This document shows positions 54,728 through 64,000 of a DNA stretch of 64,000 bases, piece by piece. The first letter of the stretch is position 1. Each line of letters starts with the position of its first letter. The position numbers and the translations under genes are program-made. Source of the stretch: Adiantum capillus-veneris (lineage: Eukaryota; Streptophyta; Polypodiopsida; Polypodiales; Pteridaceae); the NCBI GenBank assembly GCA_014529385.2, contig CM043963.1, positions 75,958,412-76,022,411 of the forward strand, given 5' to 3'. Below the pieces are notes generated by a model. The model saw only the letters and a list, made by a program, of their open reading frames with translations. It did not search any database and was not told where the DNA came from.

Positions 54728-55334
54728 CAGTGTATTTTTTTTGGACACCGACTTTGAAATATTACTCAAGTTTTTGGCGAGAAAATGAATCTAAATTTAT
54801 GAATTTGGCTAGCAAAATATTTTAAAATTAAAATTTTCATTTTTTCAACAAAAAATTTAATCTAGACCTTAATTGGTCAATTTTTTCAATATTACATGTA
54901 AGGATAAAAGGAGCATCTCTTACAACTTTTTATATAATAGAAAGAAGTGATTTAAGTAGTGCCACCTAGACTTTTCAAATAACTATCAATGTCACAACAC
55001 ACCTTATATGTACTAGGGTTTTGCTAGGAGACAACATCTTGTCGAGTAGGATAAGGTCTTTGAAATCTAGATGAAAACTAAATGAGGAAGTGTGAAGATC
55101 TCAGACCTTCTACATAAAATCTAATCAATCAAACCTACATGGCCCTCAATCTCCCCTACCATCAAGTTCTTCAGTGGGCATATCTTTGGCGACTAGCTAC
55201 CCCAAAATACATAACTTTATAGCAAAGTCTGGTGAAAAACATTTTAAGGTCTACACCAATGAGAGCCAAAAAAAAACTCAAAATTTTCAAGATTCGCCAA
55301 ATTGGCAATTTTTAGCCAAAAAATAAATACACTG
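54728..55334. mobile_element. 607-bp hAT-like MITE
   Basis: Flanked by an exact 8-bp duplication GTAGCCAT (54720-54727 and 55335-55342). Ends are inverted: CAGTGTATTT on the left and AAATACACTG on the right, continuing into T-rich/A-rich ends with TTGG/CCAA. Removing the insert and one duplication restores the protease reading seen in A1 and A2. The 8-bp duplication and CAGTG terminus fit the hAT superfamily. No coding capacity; AT-rich interior. Confidence 0.88.
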
Positions 55335-55455
55335 GTAGCCATGCAGTCAAGCCATGGTGCCCCGAAGAAAACATCCTTGTTCTTGAGAGGAGAGATAAAG
55401 AAGTCCTCTTTGTCCACATAGCTTTTGGACATGGAGCCTCAATTTCCCAATTAAG
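55335..55455 (-). pseudogene. pol: Protease remainder of copy A3, right of the MITE
   Basis: The minus strand reads SYVDKEDFFISPLKNKDVFF then GAPWLDCMATS and stops at the MITE edge. At ~55455 homology to the chromovirus ends abruptly (AATTTCCCAATTAA) and the LTR fragment of another family begins, so the protease N-terminus, gag and 5' LTR of A3 are lost from this place. Confidence 0.8.
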
Positions 55456-56427
55456 TTAGGTCATCCTAAAAAGCACATTGTTGTTCAAAAACACTGAAAA
55501 GCCAAAAATAGCGCAAAAAGCAAAAATTTCTGAAATTGAACCATGGGTTATCCTTGTCCACCACTGGAATAAGAAAGCGGACTCGTTTTTCACTAAAAAG
55601 CATTAAAAATCATGAAAAGCTAAAAATAGCGTGAAAAGCACTTGAATAGCAGATTTTTACAAAATTGAACCATAGCTTTCCCCGAACACATAGATTAAGG
55701 ATTAAACTCTGGCGTTTGCAAAAAAGCACCTAAAACATGAAAAAGCTAAAAATAATGGATTTTTCCAAAACTGAACCAAACGATCGTCTGACCTACTGGA
55801 ACATGGAAACGACCTTTCTTTTTACTTTAGAGCCTTACAATGTTGTTTCAATCAAGCATCTTAAATCAAAACTTGAAAAAATAGATATTGAAAGCTAATC
55901 TTGTTTTTTTTTTAATAGCAAAACTCACAATTGTGAGTGAATTATATTTATCAACCCAAATAATTACAAGGTCTTGTCATGATCGTGTTCAGCCATGACG
56001 TCATCCAGGGACCATAATTACATCGGCTATTAGGGCAGCCATCCCACCCAACTCGCCCCCTTATCCTTGATACATAGGGCCCCTTATCATGTTCTTCTGA
56101 GATCTTTTAATTGCCGATAGCCAAGATTTTTCCCCGTCCTAGACTTTTTTTTTTTTTGCAAAACTCACAATTGTGAGTGAATTATATTGATCAACCTAGA
56201 AAATTACAAGGTCTTGTCATGCTCGTGTTGAGCCATGAAATCATCCAGGAAACAAAATCACAACGGCTATCAGGGCAGCCACCCCTACCAACCCGCCCCC
56301 TTATCCTTGATACACAAAGTCCATTGTCATGTTCTTCTGATATCTTTTAATGGCTAGGATTTTCCCCCGTCCTAGGCATGCCAATCTTCTTATTTTTAAA
56401 AGAGACCCAAAAATTGGGGATCTTACA
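55456..56427 (-). mobile_element. Truncated LTR of gypsy family B, minus strand
   Basis: Reverse complement of 60269-60762. It starts TGTAAGATCCCC at 56427 and runs to GGATGACCTAA at 55456, where it is cut off. It is interrupted by two LINE tails (about 55905-56387). Family B LTR units repeat the phrases GAAAAGC(C/T)AAAAATAGCG and TTCAATTTT internally. Confidence 0.8.
55905..56387 (-). mobile_element. Two consecutive LINE 3' tails
   Basis: 55908-56145 and 56146-56387 each start with a T-run then GCAAAACTCACAATTGTGAG and share ~90% sequence. Both match the LINE tail at 43077-43330. AATCTT on each side (55900-55905 and ~56388-56393) is a likely target duplication in the family B LTR. The first copy contains the palindrome ATGACGTCAT. 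Head-to-tail tails suggest a second insertion into the A-tail of the first. Confidence 0.75.
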
Positions 56428-56502
56428 TCCTTCCACACTTCAAAAATTTGAGGTGTCCTCACCTCGACATGAATAACAAATGAGTAAGTCTAAAACCTTC
56501 TA

Positions 56503-57256
56503 CCTTAGATCAGTATTTGAAGTTGGAAATGATGCAGGTCAAGTGCTTGATACTGCTACCATGTACAGGAAGATTGTGGGTAGCTTGATCTACTGGACTA
56601 TCTCACGTCCAATCTTGAGCTACACATTTGGATTGGTGAGTCAATTTATGAAGTTTCCCAAAAAACCACACTTGGATGCAGTGGGACACACGTTGCGCTA
56701 TGTGAGTGCTACTTTGGATTATGCACTCTTTTACACGGCTGATGTGGAGTTGCAACTCTATAGCTACACTAATGCGGATTGGGCTGGTAGTACATACGAT
56801 GATAGTTCTATCAACAGATTCATGTTCTCACTTGGGAGTTCTTCTATCACATGGAGCAGCAAAAGGAAACCTCCGGTTACTCTTTCAAGTACAGAGGCAC
56901 AATACAGGGGTATTCTAGTGGAGGCATGTGAGGTAGCATGGTTGGAATTGCTACTTCACGACTTTGGAGTACAAGTACAAAGGCTGGTTGTCATCTATCG
57001 TGACAACCTTAGCATCATATAATTGGCACAGAACCCAATGTTTCATGCCAAGAGAAAGCAGGTTGAGGTGCATTGCCACTTCATCAGAGAGAGGGTCTTA
57101 GTAGGCGACATCGACCTACAATACGTGGTGACAAATGAGCAGGTTGAAGATGTCTTCATGAAGGCCCTTGGAGCGGGGAAGCTATGGCGATTTCGAGCGA
57201 TGCTTGGCATACAAGAGATGGTGTTGAGCTTGAGGGGGAGTATTGAGATGTCAAGA
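56503..57256 (+). pseudogene. pol: Ty1/copia RT end and RNase H
   Basis: Plus strand. MYRKIVGSLIYWTISRPILS, LDAVGHTLRYVSATLDYALF, YTNADWAGSTYDDSSINRF (RNase H first motif), KRKPPVTLSSTEAQYRGILV, YRDNLSII then a stop at 57020 (TAA), NPMFHAKRKQVEVHCHFIRE and NEQVEDVFMKALGAGK. This is the canonical copia C-terminus with a single stop and a few changes, so it is one of the better-preserved pol fragments. Its left edge abuts the family B 3' noncoding segment at 56502. TTGAGGGGGAGTATTGAGATG (57230-57250) is its PPT and LTR start. Confidence 0.85.
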
Positions 57257-57623
57257 TCAACATGTATGACTCTTGGATGACTATCACTGACAGTCATCGT
57301 CAATGGCGTGCCTTGGTGGATACACATATCTTTGCTAGTGATATTACAACTGGACTACACCGAGCTGGTCTACCTACCGGAGTGATGGAACACTTGCCTA
57401 CACACCTCGCTCACTAGTGGTTCATACTAGACCATTGTACTAGTTCCTTTTTATGTTGTATTTTTCCCTTATGTTTTTGTAGACCTCTTATCTCGAGTTT
57501 GTGAAGAAGAAGAAGTACACTCTTTTTCCTCCACCTTTGTGTGCGTGCGCGCGCGCACTTGCAAGAGCTCAAGCTCTCTCTTTCTCTATCTCTTGATGTG
57601 GGATTTATTATCTCGATTGGCAT
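57245..57623 (+). mobile_element. Probable start of the copia LTR
   Basis: TGAGATGTCAAGATC follows the polypurine tract TTGAGGGGGAG. The sequence runs on as noncoding DNA with a GTGCGTGCGCGCGCGCAC alternating stretch at 57540. No second LTR copy is present, so the 3' end cannot be fixed; it must end before the family A leader fragment at ~57624. Confidence 0.5.
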
Positions 57624-57865
57624 GCCTATTTAGAGGGTTCAGGGAACACCATCAAGAACTATGGTCTTAATAATGGAGTCTTTTTAGACTTGCCTATGAA
57701 TTAACCATTATTGAGATATTAGCAAGCTCGATAGAAACTGATGCCAACTTTGTACTGCTAAACCCACTTTACTACTCTTTGCAATAAACAATATTCTAAA
57801 CCACCGGTGTAGTTACTTGAGTGAATTTTTTCAAAGGCTAATAGAAATAGTAACCAAATCTTTAG
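57624..57865 (+). repeat. Detached family A leader fragment
   Basis: Matches 1394-1620 of chromovirus A1 in the same orientation: CTATGGTCTTAATAATGGAG, a TTGCCTATG block, ATTGAG.TATTAG, GCAATAAACAATATTC and TACTTGAGTGAATTTTTTCA. It keeps the leader stem with changes on both arms. Confidence 0.7.
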
Positions 57866-59019
57866 TCTCTATCTATCTCTACTCTCTCTATATGTATGTT
57901 TAGGTGTAAAGAGAAGATTGGATGTACGCATGTAGTAGTATGTAGATTAATTGTAGAGTTAGGTTCTGATAATTATCAGCCTGTAATGTGGATGTGAGGC
58001 GAGTGATCAACTGGTGGGGAGCACCAACACATTCTTCTTTTGGTTGGTTCATGTCCCAGGTGGGCTCCCATTCAAGGTGGACATCGCCTCAAGTAGACCC
58101 TAATCTTGAGGCGATAAGTCTAAACAAAGATATTAAGCTCATTTTTCGCTAGTTTTTTGCAAGCATGAGTGTAGATTGTCTTTGATATTTGCAAGCATGG
58201 ACCTCCTACACCTTTGGAGGTGTCGGGAGGTGTTGGTCCATCTACCCAGGTTCCTACACAAGTGGTACACCCAGAGCAGTGGACACTCTCTTTACAAGAT
58301 GAGTACCTTTGTTCAATGGAGGGATTGTTTGGCTGCTACACTCTGTAGCAGCTTGCAGCCTATGACCTTTCTCAACAATCCTCAATATGGGGGAGCCACA
58401 GAGGGACCCCCTACGTCCAGAGCCTTGCACCGATGACACCTCCTTCTACTGTCCCGTCTTACCTACCTACTCATCTTTCATCATAGGATCCCACTCCCCT
58501 TACATTGCAAGGCCCCACACCACTCCTGCTTCACCCAAGCATCATTGACGCACTTCTTCTGGAAGCATGCATCGAAGTTCCTCTCAGGGGAGCAAGCGTC
58601 GACATAGGCAGACTCAACGGGGGATCCTGTGGCTTTACTTGTTTTGGTGGGGGGGTGGGGGGGGTGGAGTCCTCTATTTCAGAGTGTATCTCCCCAGATG
58701 CATAGGATGATGATACTAACGCACCCGTGCCAGACACGCATGGCCGTTAGTATAGGGTAAAGTATGACGGGGAAGTGGACTTTAAAAATGCATAGGGCAA
58801 GGCATTTCAATGTTATCTTCAAATTCTTATACACTTGACATATAAGAATTATTTTGTAAAGCTCACAGATCGATAGCCCAATCATGCACTGTACATCAAG
58901 AACACACTGCATGTCTTATTCCCAAACGTCTCCAATGAGAAATTTTTGTCACAGTGGTTAATAATGTAATATATTGTACTTAATAAGGTTTTGGATTTGA
59001 AATGATGCAGTAATAGATC
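57866..59019. other. Unassigned sequence
   Basis: No recognisable gene. A G-rich run of GTGGGGGGGTGGGGGGGGTGG type lies at about 58650-58672. Short plus and minus ORFs (58176-58737) lack motifs. Confidence 0.4.
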
Positions 59020-60174
59020 ATGCCTCCTAGAGTAAATGGATTGCCTGCTAATACCAATGTCCCTATTGTACCTCAATCGACTATCGTTTATTGTGACATC
59101 TATGCTATGCTTCGAAAGTCACAACTTGGGAACTTTAGCGGGCGGAGAAGGCAAAGATGTAGGCAAGGTTCTTGAGGACTGAATTGAGCGCATGGATGAT
59201 TACTTTGATTTAGCTCATTCATCCAAAGAGAACAAGTCTATCACTGATAATTTTAAACTTGAAAAGACGGCCAAGCGTTGGTGGAGAGACCCTTGTACTA
59301 AGAACAATGTCAACCCTAATGCAACAACTTGGGATTATCTCAAGACTCAAGTAAAGAAGAATTATCAGAACAAAGTATATCATTCAGACCGTATGAATGA
59401 GTTTCTTGATTGTACTCAAGGAACCAAAGATCTGGAATCATGCTATCAACATTTCTTGACCCTTGTCAAATATGCTCGAGTCGGAATGACTCAGGAAGTC
59501 AACGTGGCACGAATCGTGTCAGGCCTCCATAATCCTTTGAAGACTAGACTTCAGAGCTTATGCGTTCAAATGTTTGTAGATGTTCTTGATGCAGGTAAAC
59601 CGATTGAGCTCAAAATATCAAATGGTAATAAAAGACCTCGACCAGAGGATGAGTCTAGATCTTCATGTTCTCAGGCTCAAGAAGCCATATTACGTAGGAG
59701 GGTAAAAGAGATCACCTTTGCTTCAATTGTTTTGAGCCTGACCATGTGTCTCGCGATTGTCCATTTAATGATCTAGAGAATTATGAACTTGCAAGACAAA
59801 ATGATGCTCAAAGTATGGATACTAACAGGTACCTTAGATATTCATATTCTGGACCTAATACAAACCAGAGACCACCACAAAACCAAGGGAATTTCAGAAC
59901 TGGGAATCCAATCTTTACAAGAAATGGACAATCCAATAGACTAGCTCGTTCAGGAGGAAATCAACAGCATCAAGAAGAAACCCAAGCCAATAAAACTCAG
60001 AAAACTCGAGATGGAGGAAATCCATCAAATGTTTATGTCCATGCAGCTACTGCAGATGAAGGAGAAAATGAAGAACTTACGGTGCCTTTTGGACTTGCTA
60101 ATGCTCCAACATTATTTAATACTTTAACAACCAAGATCTCTTTAGGACAGGATCATAATTCAGAAATAAAATAG
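59020..60174 (+). pseudogene. gag: Family B gag fused to a sliver of RT (internal deletion)
   Basis: ATG at 59020 (MPPRVNGLPANTNVPIVPQS). A one-base insertion near 59140 and a TGA at ~59178 interrupt the start. The gag core is open from 59192: KTAKRWWRDPCTK, TTWDYLKTQVKKNYQNKV, DLESCYQHFLTLVKYAR. A frameshift near 59705 precedes the CCHC knuckle CFNCFEPDHVSRDCPFND (59717-59770). The frame then runs on to VPFGLANAPTLFNTLTTKI, the conserved RT PFGL-NAP motif, and stops at 60174. So protease, most of RT, RNase H and integrase were removed by deletion. 3' noncoding sequence and LTR follow. Confidence 0.8.
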
Positions 60175-60193
60175 TCAATATAGCCTATATCTA

Positions 60194-60268
60194 TAGAAGG
60201 TTTTAGACTTACTCATTCGTTATTCATGTTGAGGGGAGGATACCTCAAAATTTTCAAGTGTGGGAGGA
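60194..60268 (+). other. Family B 3' noncoding end and polypurine tract
   Basis: TAGAAGGTTTTAGACTTACTC through TGTGGGAGGA, directly before TGTAAGATCCCC. Occurs inverted at 56428-56502. Confidence 0.75.
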
Positions 60269-61466
60269 TGTAAGATCCCCAATTTTTGGGTCTCTTTTTA
60301 AAATAAGAAAATTAGCTTTCAATATCTATTTTGTCAAATTTTGATTTAAGATGCTTGATTGATAGCATTGTAAGGTTCTAAAGTAAAAAGCAAGGTCGTT
60401 TCCATGTTTCGGTAGGTTGACGGATGTTTGGTTCAATTTTGAAAAAATATGCTATGTTTAGCATTTTCATGTTTTTAATGCTTTTAGGTGATTTTTTGCA
60501 AAAAGCAGGGTTAGATCCTTAATCTATGTGTTCGGGGGAAGCTATGGTTCAATTTTGTAAAAATCTACTTTTCAAGTGCTTTTCACACTATTTTTGGCTT
60601 TTCATGATTTTTAGTGCTTTTTAGTGAAAAGTGAATCCGCTTTCTTATTCCAATGGACAAGGGGAACATTTGGTTCAATTTTAGAAAATTTTACTTTTTT
60701 TTTTGCTCTTTACGCTACTTTTGGCTTTTCGAAAAGCAATGTGCTTTTTAGGATGACCTAAACATAAAAATATTAATTTTAGTCTCCGTTGGATTTAAAA
60801 ATGATCACTCGGAGCAAAAACAGGATTTTTACAGAAATTATTTTTATAAAAAAGCAATACAGTAAATACGTTGGGGTAGTACGAGAAAGTCATAATTATG
60901 TCAGGACATCAAGGTGCGGCAGAGTCTAGTCAAGGTTCCATTAGTTGGCCAGATACTGTTCAATTGATCAATTTTACTGTAAAAATTGGATGGTAAGTGG
61001 GAGAGTTGACCACCAAAAGCAAAGGCATGTTTTTAGCAAAGTTCACAAAAAGCTGCAGCTATTCTTGGTCCAAAAACTAGCGCTAGTTTTCCACTTGGGA
61101 GTCACTCTAGCCTGACACAATGTCTATAAATTCACCTGTAGTGCTGAGTTTTCAGTGCCATTTGTTGCGTCTACTACCGTAAGGCAATACTTATCTATTA
61201 TACGGAGTGGTGCAAGCTCTTCATCACCATCTCCATAAGCTCTTCTCTCTTGTATAAGGGAAGAAGAAGAAGAAGAAGGATACTTTCTCTCTACTTGCTT
61301 ACTATCTTCTCTCTCGTTCCACGGTGTACGCACTCTTTGAAATCTCTCGTGGTGAATACCTCTAAGTAGCTCTCATCACCGCTCTCTTGCGGCAAAGCAA
61401 TAAGACTTTCAACAGCCCCTAATCAACTCTAAAGCACAGTGAGAAGCTCTAAAATCCATAGCCATC

Positions 61467-61470
<4 letters not shown>

Positions 61471-61505
<35 letters not shown>
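61471..61505. repeat. (TC)n microsatellite
   Basis: About 17 TC repeats. Confidence 0.95.
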
Positions 61506-61507
<2 letters not shown>

Positions 61508-63621
61508 GTCGTTTTTCTGAGTAGACACCCACTCGGTGATTGTTTTCTTCATATACGAGTGCATGTATGGAGTTTTTGAGTACATACAAAGTTTTTCCGT
61601 GATTATTTCATCATGTTTAACATGTTGATTTATGCACACGATGTGTTTATGATCATGTTTGTGCATAAAAAGCGCTTTTCGTTTCACGTCATAGAAGCGG
61701 TAGGAACACTGTTTTGGTCATAACCCACAAACTGTTATGAATTAGCCTGAACCCTTTAAACCAAAGATAAAACACATCATTTATAACATTTTCTCTCTAT
61801 GGTTACATGTGAAAATTACGAACGAGCTAAGAGATATGGTCAGAAAACAGTTTGCTGGCCACATCACAATCAAAATTTTGGACCCTAGGCTCCTTGGAGA
61901 ACCACCATATAGATTCACCGGATGGGAAAACCCACTTAACCAATTGAAAATATATATTAAACTTGATGATAAATGTATTTAGGTCTCCGTTATTCCCTCA
62001 GGTATGCGAGTTAATAATCATTTCAGAACCGGTTTCACCTGCACGTGTAGGGGTGCTACCAAGGGGGAGTACCATATGACGTCGTTAGTTAGCCGAGATG
62101 CTTGCGTATGATTTACGGTTTGTTTTGGTGAGTTGATTTCAGTTATTAGATGTCCATAAACTCATGTGAGGGTATATGGTTAGTCAACCCAAACCGCATA
62201 GGCAGATATGAATAAGGTGGCTTTCTTTCTATGTTACCATTTTCTATATGAGTATTGTATGGGTAAAGTGATGTGATAGAGTGTTAATCTATATTATGGA
62301 TCTGAGATTGATGCATTGGTTTGAGGTCAAACTTGCATGTTATGTATGCTCCCGAAAATGGCAAAATGTTGTTTTTTGCAGATGTGTGAAGTTATGGTTT
62401 ATGGTTGACCTAAAGGTCGGAGCTATTTTGCATCATGTTTATGGTGATGGAATATTATCATATGATGTATGGAACCTTATGGATTGATGTGGATGCCTCA
62501 TGGCATGGGTGTGATTGCTTTCCACATTTCTAGGTCAAAACTAGCTTTATGTGCTAGAGGAGTGAAGTGCAGATATGATGCATCAACTTTGCATGATTAG
62601 ATGTTGTCAAAATTTGATTTTGATATCATGTTTAGTTGCTGTCGGACTTATTTTATGCATGAAAATCTCACGTCTTAAGAGTTATGTGTGTGGAATCCGA
62701 TTGAATGTAGTGGATGTGTCAAACTCCAAGTGTGGGAGTTTGTTCAATATGAATATGATTTGTGGACATGGGTTGAGATTCCTTCATGGATTATGGATGC
62801 GAATTTATGGTGGAAGCCGAAATCTGCCATATTTTTGCAACTATGTTATATTCTAAAGTGTTTATTCAAGATTGGTTGTGCCTCACCCGAGTTGGGTGGA
62901 GTGCTCACCCATGTGATGTGATTGGATTATGGTTTTGATATTAGATCATGAAGTGATCTGGATGGTTTATGGTACACGTGTAAGGGTAGAGACCGTGTAC
63001 GATCTAACTTCTTGGAAAAGATTGCTTGTGCATATGTAAGGTGCTACTGTGATTCGACTCACGTGTTATGTTTCTCATGGAAACGTCGCTACAAGAGTAG
63101 GATCACCTACATCGCTTAGCCTTAGAGAAAAGGGTCCTTGACCTGGGGCTTTGCTGGATCGGGGGTGTTGCCTAGGTCTTCTTCTTTTTTGTTACGCTCA
63201 TCTACATGGTTAGTGCATCAGGGGTTAAATGACCTACACAGCTACCACATCGAGGATTTTGCCTTGGATTTTCCTAAACATCCGATGCTGGGTATCGAAG
63301 AGACGTGGCACCTAAACTGGTATGGTTGGTGTTGATACACTACCACCTACTGGTACTTGGGATCCTTTTAGAGCTTGGGTTCAAGGAGGGAGGTGAGCAG
63401 CCTCATCTCATATCTGGCTCAGGTAGGTTGGCGACCAATGGATCCCTACACAATGTCCGGTGCTCTGCTAGTTATTTTGTCATAAACTGTTTGATGTTAT
63501 GGTATACCCAGATTTTTGCATTGCATTAATATATGGTTGCATGTTTCATTTAGATGGGGCATTTAAAGATTCTCTATTGTCATTATCTCATGTCTCTATG
63601 CACTTTATTTCATCCTCCACT

Positions 63622-63626
<5 letters not shown>

Positions 63627-63689
<63 letters not shown>

Positions 63690-63699
63690 CCCCCCCCCC
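63627..63699. repeat. (TC)n microsatellite with C-run
   Basis: About 30 TC repeats followed by a run of about 12 C. Confidence 0.95.
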
Positions 63700-64000
63700 G
63701 CAATGTGGTGTACACATATATTTACCTTGCACAATGTTATATTTTTCCTTGACTATGCTTTCATTCATAACACCCATTCAGGGGTAGCACTAGTCGTTAG
63801 GTGCCTCTAGATACGGTCCGGCTCATGGCCTAAACTCCATGCTTGGTCGGGCACTAAGAACTCTCCCCTGTGCAAACCCTTCCACAACTCTAATGTATAT
63901 TGAATATTGTATGAAGGTGTAAATTCTTTATTTTGTGCATAGACCCCTGGGGAGGGGTATCTCTCACCCTTTTTTACTTATAGTATAGGAAGATTACTAT

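Larger units (their letters stand above)
60269..64000 (+). mobile_element. Family B 3' LTR, long, end not found in window
   Basis: Starts TGTAAGATCCCC after the PPT. A TATAAA box lies at 61135-61140, about 866 bp in, so U3 is long; a candidate leader/R region follows. No CA terminus with flanking duplication was recognised up to 64000, so the LTR may extend beyond the window or be truncated unrecognised. ORFs in 61100-63810 are composition-driven (TC runs) and are not called. Confidence 0.5.

Noticed and set aside
54212-54769. 185-residue minus ORF starting MSNISKSVSKKNTLM
   Set aside because: Its first ~15 residues come from the MITE; the ORF is a chimera, not a gene start.
55993-56003. ATGACGTCAT palindrome (CRE/TGACG-type site)
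   Set aside because: It lies in one LINE tail only; the neighbouring copy has lost it (ATGAAATCAT), so no evidence of function.
58505-58737. Short overlapping ORFs on both strands near the G-run
   Set aside because: No motif, and both strands are open because of GC-rich low-complexity sequence.
61409-61687. Minus ORF with an Arg-Glu repeat
   Set aside because: Produced by the (TC)n run at 61471-61505 read on the minus strand.
63499-63810. ORFs with long Ser-Leu runs
   Set aside because: Produced entirely by the (TC)n microsatellite.

Overview
This window looks like nuclear DNA of a land plant with a large, repeat-rich genome. The evidence is three copies of a Ty3/gypsy chromovirus, a Tat/Ogre-like gypsy element, Ty1/copia remnants, a LINE, a hAT-type MITE, AT-rich satellite DNA and long (TC)n/(CA)n microsatellites. 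I found no convincing intact host gene, no rRNA or tRNA gene and no CRISPR array. The lineage (gymnosperm, fern, lycophyte or large-genome angiosperm) cannot be decided from the sequence alone. Every retroelement coding region I read carries stops, frameshifts or deletions, so this is a graveyard of nested insertions. Predicted ORF starts in such DNA are often arbitrary; I rely on homology between copies.

Layout. 1-8441: a plus-strand chromovirus (family A), 5' LTR cut by the window edge, 3' LTR complete (1604 bp). It sits inside an inverted copy of the same family (8442-12548, minus), whose RT it interrupts. 12555-14164: a solo family A LTR (minus). 14165-15321: unidentified minus-strand ORF remnants. 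15322-17211 and 20616-21180: unassigned DNA and a degraded minus-strand gypsy protease. Between them, 17212-20615 holds a non-autonomous plus-strand LTR element (gag, in-frame UAG, acidic ORF, no pol). 21378-32320: a long minus-strand Tat/Ogre-like element with LTR, tRNA-Asp-type PBS, a 2-kb leader with palindromes, gag, PR, RT, RNase H and IN.

32321-35075: copia LTR and fragments, then a gypsy integrase fragment. 35076-40151: a 5.1-kb TGTAAG...CTTACA unit with a TATA box, an array of exact 152-bp AT-rich repeats and a small gag-like ORF, probably a giant solo LTR. 40152-45360: integrase fragment, then a degenerate ~60-bp minisatellite broken by a TIR element and by a LINE. 45360-50152: microsatellites, a ~360-bp direct repeat pair flanking a gag-like minus ORF, a large fold-back, and a chromodomain fragment. 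50153-55456: a third family A copy (minus), carrying a 607-bp hAT-like MITE in its protease. 55456-60762: an inverted pair of another gypsy family's 3' ends flanking copia RNase H, a family A leader fragment and a deleted gag. 60269-64000: the long LTR of that family with microsatellites.

The signals I find most worth pursuing are: (1) ~290-bp spaced perfect palindromes in the Tat-like leader, one of them with a paired, symmetry-preserving change; (2) hairpins in the family A leader and 3' noncoding region kept between diverged copies, partly by compensatory change; (3) the invariant 152-bp satellite inside an LTR-like unit; (4) a tandem duplication of the integrase zinc-finger module.
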